7,702 nucleotides of DNA from an uncultured Eggerthella sp. (GCA_900544455.1 UQVJ01000081.1:1-7702); one strand, 5' to 3'; shown: positions 1-5,624, numbered from the stretch's first letter. Made by a program: numbers and translations. The notes: generated by a model not told the origin, from the sequence alone.

Positions 1-291
1 GGTGCCACGAGTCCCCTGCCAATAGACGAAATGATACGAACCTTCAACTTTTGCTACCAGGTCGGTAAGAAGCTGCAACAGCTCTTCCCTTCCAATACCG
101 GGGTCAATCTCCATATTGGCGCAGCTGTTGAAGAATCGATCAATATGATCTTCAGCAAAGACCACGACGCCATCAAGAGCCATAGTGGCATCGTAAACCC
201 CGTCGCCATAAAAGCTCACTCGATCAAGAAAAGGAACCTTCAGCTCTTCTAGCAGGCCGGTCTCTCCATTGTAGTAACCAATATTCTTCAT
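1..291 (-). CDS. Class IV PLP-dependent aminotransferase, D-amino-acid transaminase-like (N-terminal part only)
   Basis: The first 97 codons run from an ATG at 291 to the window edge without a stop; the rest lies outside. Visible motifs match fold-type IV aminotransferases: F-x-D-R-x-x-x-Y-G-D-G-V-Y-D at residues 21-34, H-I-D-R-F-F-N-S at 49-56, and Y-W-Q-G-T-R-G-T at 90-97. The GDGVY tyrosine and the TRG arginine correspond to substrate-carboxylate positions in D-alanine aminotransferases, which favours a D-amino-acid transaminase over branched-chain aminotransferase IlvE or aminodeoxychorismate lyase. Such enzymes exchange amino groups between D-amino acids and 2-oxo acids, often supplying D-Glu or D-Ala for the wall. 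The catalytic PLP lysine, expected near residue 145, cannot be seen. The start lies 9 nt after the argF stop and no Shine-Dalgarno is visible, so translation probably depends on coupling to argF. Family call is fairly sure; exact substrate is not. Confidence 0.75.
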   Translation of the reverse strand, partial: MKNIGYYNGETGLLEELKVPFLDRVSFYGDGVYDATMALDGVVVFAEDHIDRFFNSCANMEIDPGIGREELLQLLTDLVAKVEGSYHFVYWQGTRGT

Positions 292-300
292 GGTGCACCA

Positions 301-1293
301 TTAACGAAGGGTAGCCAAAACAACGGCCTTGATTGAATGCATACGATTCTCGGCTTCATCGAAAACGCGAGACTGAGGACCCTCAAAGACCTCGTCGGTA
401 ACTTCCATTTCGGTAAGGCCGAACTTTTCCTCGATCTCCTGGGCGACCGTAGTTTTAGTATCGTGGAAGGCGGGCAGGCAATGCATAAAGATAGCGTTAT
501 CTGCGGCGTTTGCCATAACCTTTGCATTTACCTGATAAGGCGAAAGCTCCTTAATGCGCTGTTCCCACAAGCTGGCAGGTTCACCCATAGAAACCCAAAT
601 ATCGGTATAGATAACATGAGCACCCTTGGTGCCTTCTTCGACATCGCTAGTTACCGTAACGGTGCAATTATTCTCTGCGGCAATGGTGCGACATTTCTCA
701 ACCAATTCGCTGTCAGGCGCATCGGCATCAGGGCAGCAGGCAACATAATTCATACCCAATTTTGCGCACCCAACCATCAAGGAATTGGCAACATTGTTTT
801 TCGCATCACCCATGAACACTACGGTCAGCCCACGAACATCGCCAAAATTTTCTCGAATGGTCAGCGCATCAGCGATGAACTGAGTAGGGTGAGCCTCGGT
901 AGTCAAACCGTTCCAAACGGGGACACCTGCGTATTCGGCCAACGTTTCAACGATTTCCTGACCATAACCACGGTATTCGATACCATCAAACATACGGCCA
1001 AGAACACGAGCAGTATCCTCAATAGACTCCTTGTTGCCCATCTGCGAACCAGCAGGGTCAAGATATGTCACGCCCATGCCCAGATCATGGCCTGCGATCT
1101 CAAACGAGCATCGAGTGCGCGTGGAGGTTTTCTCGAACAGCAGGACTATGTTCTTGCCTTCGAGTTCTTTATGCAACACACCTGAATGCTTCTTTTCCTT
1201 CAAATCTTGCGCAAGATCGACAAGCGACACGATTTCCTCGGAAGAAAAGTCGAGCAGTTTCAGAAAATGACGCCCTGAAAGCGAATTAGTCAT
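301..1293 (-). CDS. argF: Ornithine carbamoyltransferase
   Basis: This 330-residue protein has the usual family length. It transfers the carbamoyl group of carbamoyl phosphate to L-ornithine, giving citrulline, in the cytoplasm, normally as a trimer. The carbamoyl-phosphate loop S-T-R-T-R is at residues 57-61, H-P-T-Q at 135-138, the ornithine-closing S-M-G loop at 235-237 and H-C-L-P at 271-274. The C-terminal part with F-D-E-A-E-N-R-M-H-S-I-K-A matches the longer OTC clade that contains both E. coli ArgF and catabolic ArcB. I therefore cannot tell biosynthesis from arginine-deiminase catabolism by sequence alone; no arcA or arcC is in view. The ATG at 1293 is chosen because AGGAGG lies 5 nt upstream; a GTG at 1344 would add 17 residues with no family similarity. 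It follows phoU by 86 nt and has its own candidate promoter. Confidence 0.96.
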   Translation of the reverse strand: MTNSLSGRHFLKLLDFSSEEIVSLVDLAQDLKEKKHSGVLHKELEGKNIVLLFEKTSTRTRCSFEIAGHDLGMGVTYLDPAGSQMGNKESIEDTARVLGRMFDGIEYRGYGQEIVETLAEYAGVPVWNGLTTEAHPTQFIADALTIRENFGDVRGLTVVFMGDAKNNVANSLMVGCAKLGMNYVACCPDADAPDSELVEKCRTIAAENNCTVTVTSDVEEGTKGAHVIYTDIWVSMGEPASLWEQRIKELSPYQVNAKVMANAADNAIFMHCLPAFHDTKTTVAQEIEEKFGLTEMEVTDEVFEGPQSRVFDEAENRMHSIKAVVLATLR

Positions 1294-1298
1294 ACGTT

Positions 1299-1304
1299 CC
1301 TCCT
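1299..1304 (-). promoter_or_regulatory. Shine-Dalgarno of argF
   Basis: On the minus strand AGGAGG is followed by 5 nt and ATG (1293-1291). It fixes the argF start and excludes the longer GTG reading. It is one of the strongest ribosome binding sites in the window. Confidence 0.8.
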
Positions 1305-1336
1305 GAAGTTGTAGCCAGACGAACCTGGCGCGACCG

Positions 1337-1364
1337 GTGCCCACGCACCGAAGCGTGCGGACAC
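1337..1364 (-). other. Hairpin in the phoU-argF spacer
   Basis: Read on the minus strand, GTGTC and CGCAC pair with GTGCG and GGCAC around a 6-nt loop. This gives about 10 pairs, one of them G-U, with a 2-nt bulge. The outer stem pairs better as minus-strand RNA, since its G-U pair would be A-C on the other strand. There is no U-tract after it, so it is not a canonical intrinsic terminator. It would lie at the extreme 5' end of an argF transcript started from the candidate promoter just upstream. Confidence 0.45.
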
Positions 1365-1367
1365 TTT

Positions 1368-1376
1368 ATTATCGCA
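1368..1376 (-). promoter_or_regulatory. Candidate extended -10 promoter for argF
   Basis: The minus strand reads TG-C-GATAAT, an extended -10 element (TGn followed by a 5/6 match to TATAAT), a few bases after the phoU stop. No good -35 hexamer is found 16-18 nt upstream, which extended -10 promoters tolerate. Initiation about 7 nt downstream would give a leader of roughly 70 nt beginning with the hairpin. This is a motif match only; argF could also be read through from the pst operon. Confidence 0.35.
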
Positions 1377-1379
1377 CTA

Positions 1380-2048
1380 CTACTCCCCTTCGGCGATATT
1401 CACTCCTTTATGGTTCCCCGTAATGGCATATTCGGCCCATTCTGCAATATTTACCGCATGATCGCCGATACGCTCAAGGTACTTCGCGATCATCAGAACA
1501 TCGAGCGAAGAGGTTTCATCGGGCTCATGCTCGATGATATGCTGCGTAATGCTTCGCTTCGCCTCTTCAAACAGAGCGTTAACCTCCTTATCACCATCGA
1601 TGCACGACTGCGCCTTACCCAAGTCAAGATCAACATAGGCCTGAATAGCGGAATCCAGCTGGTCGTAATCAGCTTGAGCCATAGCAGCAAGCATAGGGAA
1701 TAGCGAAAGATCGGCATCCTCGGAAAGCGTCGTAGCAATCTCACAAATCTCTGCAGCCTGATCACCAATACGCTCCAGGTCAGTAATCAGTTTCAAAGCG
1801 GCAGTAACCGAGCGAAGATCCGAAGCAACCGGCTGCTCGCGAAGAAGGAGACGCAAACACAAGGATTCAATCTCGCGTTCTTTCCCATCGATTAGGGAAT
1901 CGTTACTTGCCACCAAATAGGCTTTAGTAGCACTAACCTGGCGAACAGCGTCAAACGAACCTTCTATAGCCTCTTTTGCGAACTCGGCCATTTCAATAAC
2001 ATCAGAGCGAAGCTGATGAAGCTCTTCATCAAATAATGGACGTGCCAT
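1380..2048 (-). CDS. phoU: Phosphate transport system regulator PhoU
   Basis: This 222-residue helical protein carries the two PhoU repeats. Their metal-binding signatures L-E-R-I-G-D-Q-A-A-E-I (residues 91-101) and L-E-R-I-G-D-H-A-V-N-I (191-201) are exactly 100 residues apart. PhoU is a peripheral cytoplasmic protein that links the PstSCAB transporter to the phosphate-sensing kinase and restrains phosphate uptake when phosphate is sufficient. The ATG at 2048 gives the typical N-terminus (M-A-R-P-L-F-D-E-E-L). It lies one base after the pstB stop, and an AGGAAGG sequence inside the pstB end sits 10 nt upstream. A longer upstream reading to 2132 would overlap pstB with a basic extension unlike PhoU and is rejected. 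As in most pst operons it is the last pst-related gene. Confidence 0.97.
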   Translation of the reverse strand: MARPLFDEELHQLRSDVIEMAEFAKEAIEGSFDAVRQVSATKAYLVASNDSLIDGKEREIESLCLRLLLREQPVASDLRSVTAALKLITDLERIGDQAAEICEIATTLSEDADLSLFPMLAAMAQADYDQLDSAIQAYVDLDLGKAQSCIDGDKEVNALFEEAKRSITQHIIEHEPDETSSLDVLMIAKYLERIGDHAVNIAEWAEYAITGNHKGVNIAEGE

Positions 2049-2049
2049 A

Positions 2050-2808
2050 CTAGCCGAACCTTCCTGAAATATAATCTTCGGTCCTCTTGTCGCGCGGATT
2101 CGAAAACATCGTCTGAGTTGGCGCGCACTCAACCATATTGCCGAGCAAAAAGAACGCTGTAGTATCCGAGATACGGGCAGCTTGTTGCATATTGTGCGTA
2201 ACGATGATGATGGTGTAGCTCTTTTTCAACTCGCCAACCAACTCTTCGATTTTTGAGGTCGAGATAGGATCAAGAGCGCTTGTAGGCTCATCCATCAACA
2301 ATACCTCTGGGTTTACAGCCAACGCTCGCGCAATGCATAAACGCTGCTGCTGACCGCCAGAAAGCCCCAAGGCATTCTTTTTCAAGCGATCTTTCAACTC
2401 GTCGAATATTGCGGCTTTTCGCAAGGAATCCTCAACAATGTCATCTAGCTCCGATTTTTTCTTAACGCCGTGGGTTCGCGGCCCAAAAGCTATGTTGTCG
2501 TAAATTGACATAGGGAAAGGATTCGGCTTCTGGAAAACCATACCGACCTTTTTACGAAGCACATTTACGTCGTAGCCGGAATAAATATCGTCCCCATCAA
2601 GAGTGATACGTCCCGTTATCTTGCATCCCTCCACCAAATCGTTCATGCGATTGAGGGACTTAAGCAAGGTAGATTTACCGCATCCCGAAGGACCGATCAT
2701 GGCGGTTACCTTATGTTCGTCGAATGAAATACTGATATCCGTTAAAGCCTGGTAATCACCGTAGAACAAATCCATATGCGAAACATCCATCTTCGCAGGG
2801 TTATTCAT
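2050..2808 (-). CDS. pstB: Phosphate ABC transporter ATP-binding protein PstB
   Basis: This is a complete 252-residue ABC ATPase of normal PstB length. Walker A G-P-S-G-C-G-K-S-T is at residues 39-47, the Q-loop glutamine at 93 in V-F-Q-K-P-N-P-F-P, the signature L-S-G-G-Q-Q-Q-R at 149-156, Walker B L-L-M-D-E-P at 170-175, the D-loop S-A-L-D at 177-180 and the switch histidine at 205. The Q-K-P-N-P-F-P stretch and the R-M-N-D segment after Walker A are characteristic of PstB. A dimer on the inner face of the membrane would power phosphate import through PstC-PstA. The start codon overlaps the pstA stop in an ATGAATAA arrangement (8-nt overlap), with AGGAGG at 2817-2822, 8 nt upstream. Confidence 0.98.
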   Translation of the reverse strand: MNNPAKMDVSHMDLFYGDYQALTDISISFDEHKVTAMIGPSGCGKSTLLKSLNRMNDLVEGCKITGRITLDGDDIYSGYDVNVLRKKVGMVFQKPNPFPMSIYDNIAFGPRTHGVKKKSELDDIVEDSLRKAAIFDELKDRLKKNALGLSGGQQQRLCIARALAVNPEVLLMDEPTSALDPISTSKIEELVGELKKSYTIIIVTHNMQQAARISDTTAFFLLGNMVECAPTQTMFSNPRDKRTEDYISGRFG

Positions 2809-3667
2809 CGGTCATTCCTCCTTTGCTGATTCGTTTGGCAACCGCAGAAGTTGCAAGGTTAATAAGCAATACAAAAGCAAGAAGAAGGACCGCCGTTGCA
2901 TACGTAGCATCAATATGCAGCCCCTCACTTGCCAAAAGGTACATATGCACAGCAAGGGTACGAGTCGAGCTGAGCACAGAAACAGGCACTGCGGCGATAG
3001 ACCCCGCCGTGTAAATCAGCGCAGCAGATTCGCCAACGGTTCGACCGATTGCCAAAATAATGCCGCCCAAAATTCCAGGAATAGCCGAGGGAAGAACAAT
3101 GCGGAACACGGTACGGAAACGACCAGCACCCAAGCCGAAAGACCCCTCGCGGTACAAGTCTGGCACAGCCGCCAAAGCTTCCTGGGTTGCTCTCATAATG
3201 ATAGGGAACGTCATGATCGCCATAGTGCAAACGCCAGCAAGCAACGAAAGTCCCCACTGCAGGTAGTACACAAAAAACAACAGGCCGAACAGGCCATACA
3301 CGATTGACGGAATGCCTGAAAGGGTTTCGGTGGCAAGTGCGACCACCCGCACAAACCAATTGCCTTTGTCGGTGTACTCGTTCAAGAAAATGGCAGCACC
3401 GATACCGAATACTGATGAGCACGAAACCGAAAGAGCAACAACAATAAGGGTGTTAAATAATGCAGGCATAAAAGAGCAATTGTCCGAATTGTAGGTAAGC
3501 TCGAACATCTCAGGCTTAATTTGAGGAACGCCCATAACCAAGATGTAACAGATGATGAAGCACACCGCCAAAACCGCCAAAACCGTACTGATGTACACCA
3601 AAACGCGGAACACCCATGAAGAAAGGTTAGCTGGCTTCGTACGGGTAAGAATCGAATTGTTAGCCAT
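2801..3667 (-). CDS. pstA: Phosphate ABC transporter permease PstA
   Basis: This 288-residue membrane protein belongs to the binding-protein-dependent permease family. Hydrophobic segments lie at about residues 21-46, 70-95, 121-135, 141-157, 196-216 and 254-276, consistent with six membrane spans. S-G-I-P-S-I-V-Y-G-L-F-G at 117-128 is a PstA/PstC hallmark. The cytoplasmic EAA loop, which docks on PstB, covers about 163-193. The order in the operon and the T-V-G-E-S-A-A-L segment at 210-217 favour PstA over PstC. The ATG at 3667 overlaps the pstC stop in an ATGGCTAA arrangement (8 nt), with AAGGGAAG just upstream within pstC. The same type of 8-nt overlap recurs at the pstA-pstB boundary. Confidence 0.96.
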   Translation of the reverse strand: MANNSILTRTKPANLSSWVFRVLVYISTVLAVLAVCFIICYILVMGVPQIKPEMFELTYNSDNCSFMPALFNTLIVVALSVSCSSVFGIGAAIFLNEYTDKGNWFVRVVALATETLSGIPSIVYGLFGLLFFVYYLQWGLSLLAGVCTMAIMTFPIIMRATQEALAAVPDLYREGSFGLGAGRFRTVFRIVLPSAIPGILGGIILAIGRTVGESAALIYTAGSIAAVPVSVLSSTRTLAVHMYLLASEGLHIDATYATAVLLLAFVLLINLATSAVAKRISKGGMTDE

Positions 3668-4514
3668 TGCTTCCCTTTCGCTTCAACGCCGAGAACGCAA
3701 AGTTGATAATCAAGATGAATACAAACAGCACACAAGCTGTTCCGATCAATGCGCCACGATGCAAATCGGCCGCATAACCCATCTCAAGTACGATATTGGC
3801 GGTCATTGTGCGAACACCATCGGTGATCGCACCGGGCATCTTCACTTGATTACCGGCAATCATAATCACGGCCATGGTTTCGCCGATAGCACGACCAATC
3901 GCTAAAATCACCGAAGCGAGGATGCCAGAAACAGCCGCAGGAAGCACAACGCGCATAACACTTCGTTCGTGGTCGGCGCCTAAAGCCAAAGCCCCTTCAT
4001 AGTAGGACTGCGGGACGGATCTCAATGCAGATTCCGAAAGCGTGATAATAGTTGGAAGGATCATCACGCCAAGCACAAGCGAGGCGCATAAAATCGACTG
4101 ACCCGTTCCCCCGATATTGCTCCTGATGAAAGGAACAAGCACGACCAAACCGAAAAAGCCGTATACAACCGATGGAATACCCGCCAAAAGCTGGACACCG
4201 TTTTTAGCGATGCTCGACACACGATCACTACCGAAGCAAGCAAGGAACACAGCACATAGGATGCCCAGCGGTACCCCGATAGCCAACGCGCCAGCCATAA
4301 CATAAAGGCTCCCTAGCACCATTACCCCGATACCGTATACATCACTCGAAGGCTGCCAGGTTGCACCAAACAGGAAATTATAAAAACCGATCTCGGCAAT
4401 AGCAGGAATGCCGTTACCGAATATGAATATGCTGATCACCAAAACTGCAGCCACCGAAATGGCTGCAGCAAAGGCAAAGAGCATCTTGGCAATGAGCTCT
4501 TTAGCGTGGGTCAT
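3660..4514 (-). CDS. pstC: Phosphate ABC transporter permease PstC
   Basis: This 284-residue inner-membrane permease has hydrophobic segments at about residues 11-33, 62-94, 111-130, 140-157, 197-220 and 254-276. F-L-F-G-A-T-W-Q-P followed by Y-G at 47-61 is typical of PstC, as are A-G-I-P-S-V-V-Y-G-F-F-G at 111-122 and the EAA loop at about 161-192. With PstA it forms the phosphate translocation channel. The ATG at 4514 begins only 3 nt after the pstS stop and has no clear Shine-Dalgarno, so translational coupling to pstS is likely. A weak 4-bp inverted repeat (ATCG/CGAT) spans the pstS stop and this start. Nothing suggests truncation. Confidence 0.96.
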   Translation of the reverse strand: MTHAKELIAKMLFAFAAAISVAAVLVISIFIFGNGIPAIAEIGFYNFLFGATWQPSSDVYGIGVMVLGSLYVMAGALAIGVPLGILCAVFLACFGSDRVSSIAKNGVQLLAGIPSVVYGFFGLVVLVPFIRSNIGGTGQSILCASLVLGVMILPTIITLSESALRSVPQSYYEGALALGADHERSVMRVVLPAAVSGILASVILAIGRAIGETMAVIMIAGNQVKMPGAITDGVRTMTANIVLEMGYAADLHRGALIGTACVLFVFILIINFAFSALKRKGSNG

Positions 4515-4517
4515 CGA

Positions 4518-5420
4518 TTAACCGATCTCGTTCCACTTGGAAACTTCACCGGTAAAGATCTGCTTTACCTGATCGGCGGTTAAGTCATCAACCTTGTTAT
4601 CATTGTTCACGATGACGGCAATGCCATCAGTCGCAATAACAGTAGCAGTTGCGCCCTGCTCCTTTTCGGAATCCTTCAGATCGCGGGAAGCCATGCCGAG
4701 ATCGCAAGCACCCTCGATTGCGGAAGTGACGCCCGTGGTGGAGTCAGACTGATTAACCTCAACAGTAACATTGGAATTCAGAGCCTTATAAGCTTCTGCA
4801 AGCTTTTCCATAACGGGGGTTACGGAAGAAGAACCAGCAATGGTGACTTTGCCGGAAAGACCGCTGGCAGCGTAGGAGCCAGAAGCATCCATCGGAATAT
4901 AACCCTCTTCTTCAACTATCTTCTGGCCATCAGTGCTCAAAACAAACTTCATGAAGTCCTCGGCAACGGGAGAAAGCACTTTAGCGTTGTTAGTCACAAC
5001 GTTAAACGGACGAGAGACTTTATATGAGCCACTCTTAACATTTTCAGCGGTAGCTTCGGCACCATCGATTTTCACTGCCTTAACAGTGTCATCGAGAGAA
5101 CCCAGCGAAATATATCCGATGGCATCAGCGTCGTTAGCTACTGTGGTCTTCATCACGGCAGTAGAATTGGTAATTGCAGCAGAGGAAGTGGTCTTATCGA
5201 CTTTTTTACCGCTACCATCCTTTTCTTCGATACCGAACAGCTCAATAAACGCGCCTCGCGTGCCGGATCCGTCCTCACGGGAAGTTACATTGATAGGCGC
5301 ATCGTTCGATTCGCTCTTGGAATCGCTGCTGTTAGCGCTGCAACCAACCAGCAATCCGCACAAAGCGGCGAAGCAAAGCGCAAACGCACCGATCAGAACC
5401 TTGTTCCTTACCGTACTCAC
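4518..5420 (-). CDS. pstS: Phosphate-binding lipoprotein PstS, circularly permuted
   Basis: Numbering is from the GTG at 5420 (300 residues). Residues 1-27 form a lipoprotein signal peptide: basic start, hydrophobic core, lipobox L-V-G-C with Cys27. A Ser/Asp/Asn-rich tether follows to about residue 39. Residues 40-177 match the second half of ordinary PstS proteins: phosphate loop R48-x-x-x-S52-G53-T54, A-I-G-Y-I-S-L-G at 100-107, S-R-P-F at 136-139, and the usual C-terminal end G-Q-K-I-V-E-E-E-G-Y-I-P at 165-176. Residues 178-190 are a Gly/Ser/Ala linker. Residues 191-300 match the normal first half: V-T-I-A-G-S-S-S-V-T-P at 192-202, G-M-A-S-R at 242-246, D-G-I-A-V-I-V-N at 265-272, and F-T-G-x-x-x-x-W-N-E-I-G at the end. 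Both halves of the binding site are present but in swapped order. It should capture extracellular phosphate for PstCAB. It is the first gene of the operon. Confidence 0.93.
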   Translation of the reverse strand: MSTVRNKVLIGAFALCFAALCGLLVGCSANSSDSKSESNDAPINVTSREDGSGTRGAFIELFGIEEKDGSGKKVDKTTSSAAITNSTAVMKTTVANDADAIGYISLGSLDDTVKAVKIDGAEATAENVKSGSYKVSRPFNVVTNNAKVLSPVAEDFMKFVLSTDGQKIVEEEGYIPMDASGSYAASGLSGKVTIAGSSSVTPVMEKLAEAYKALNSNVTVEVNQSDSTTGVTSAIEGACDLGMASRDLKDSEKEQGATATVIATDGIAVIVNNDNKVDDLTADQVKQIFTGEVSKWNEIG

Positions 5421-5428
5421 TTTCAAGT

Positions 5429-5433
5429 TCCTT
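5429..5433 (-). promoter_or_regulatory. Shine-Dalgarno deciding the pstS start
   Basis: On the minus strand AAGGA lies 8 nt before a GTG at 5420-5418, but only 2 nt before the in-frame TTG at 5426-5424. Spacing therefore favours the GTG start. The choice changes the protein by only two residues and leaves the signal peptide intact. Confidence 0.6.
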
Positions 5434-5470
5434 CTTTCTCTTGGGTAACGATGCCCTCAAAAACGAAAAC

Positions 5471-5498
5471 ATCAGATTGCATGACCAATAGTGGTCAA
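5471..5498 (-). promoter_or_regulatory. Candidate pstS promoter
   Basis: On the minus strand TTGACC (5498-5493, 5/6 match to a -35) is followed after 16 nt by TCTGAT (5476-5471, 4/6 match to a -10). Initiation near 5463 would give a leader of about 40 nt. The spacer and -35 are overlapped by an inverted repeat that could be an operator. The -10 match is modest, and an activator-dependent promoter elsewhere in this region is equally possible. Confidence 0.3.
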
Positions 5499-5501
5499 TG
5501 C
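5479..5501. repeat. Inverted repeat over the candidate pstS promoter
   Basis: TGACCA at 5482-5487 and TGGTCA at 5492-5497 are perfect inverted copies separated by ATAG. Allowing one unpaired A, the arms extend to GCATGACCA and TGGTCAATGC. A short palindrome with a 4-nt centre overlapping a -35 element looks like a dimeric repressor or activator site. The protein that would bind it is unknown. Confidence 0.5.
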
Positions 5502-5511
5502 CCCTTTGCAG

Positions 5512-5580
5512 TTGGTTACACAAACTTGAAAGCAAGTAAGTAATTGGTTAACTGAAAAGCTATTGAAAAAAAGTTGTTAA
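5512..5580 (+). repeat. Phased TTGGTTA-type direct repeats
   Basis: TTGGTTA occurs at 5512-5518 and 5544-5550, and a one-base-shorter relative TTGTTAA at 5574-5580. Spacings of 32 and 30 nt are close to three helical turns. A related TGGTCA half of the upstream palindrome begins 21 nt (two turns) before the first copy. Regular phasing suggests a regulator binding one face of the DNA, but the motif is short and AT-rich. Confidence 0.3.
5552..5580. promoter_or_regulatory. Candidate Pho box (11-bp-spaced heptamers)
   Basis: Three heptamers, CTGAAAA (5552-5558), TTGAAAA (5563-5569) and TTGTTAA (5574-5580), repeat with an exact 11-bp period. This is the geometry of PhoB/PhoP-type tandem sites (7-bp half-sites, 4-bp spacers). 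On the minus strand the hexamers TTAACA, TTTTCA, TTTTCA with 5-bp gaps resemble the Bacillus-type Pho box. The array lies between the divergent phoB and pstS genes, about 60 nt before phoB, and could serve both. A -10-like GATAAT for phoB is at 5609-5614, without a good -35. Confidence 0.4.
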
Positions 5581-5624
5581 ACAAGAGAACACGCGCTGCA
5601 TTTGCCACGATAATTTAACAATAC

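Noticed and set aside
337..1185. 282-codon open frame on the plus strand opposite argF
   Set aside because: It lies wholly antisense to a clearly conserved enzyme gene, and its translation shows no recognisable domain. Long antisense frames are common opposite conserved genes.
1294..1344. Longer argF start at a GTG
   Set aside because: The 17 extra residues have no family similarity and would cover the Shine-Dalgarno and the spacer. The ATG at 1293 has AGGAGG at 5 nt.
1337..1364. Intrinsic terminator between phoU and argF
   Set aside because: A stem exists, but neither strand has the run of T directly after it that an intrinsic terminator needs in the relevant direction.
1355..1380. ArgR operator (ARG box) upstream of argF
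   Set aside because: The AT-rich stretch around GATAATAAA has only a loose partial resemblance to ARG boxes and no clear TGAAT/ATTCA symmetry.
2049..2132. Longer phoU start inside pstB
   Set aside because: The extra N-terminus is a basic out-of-frame reading of the conserved pstB end and is not found in PhoU proteins.
5451..5543. 30-codon plus-strand ORF in the divergent control region
   Set aside because: There is no convincing Shine-Dalgarno, it covers the promoter and palindrome region, and the peptide has no recognisable feature.
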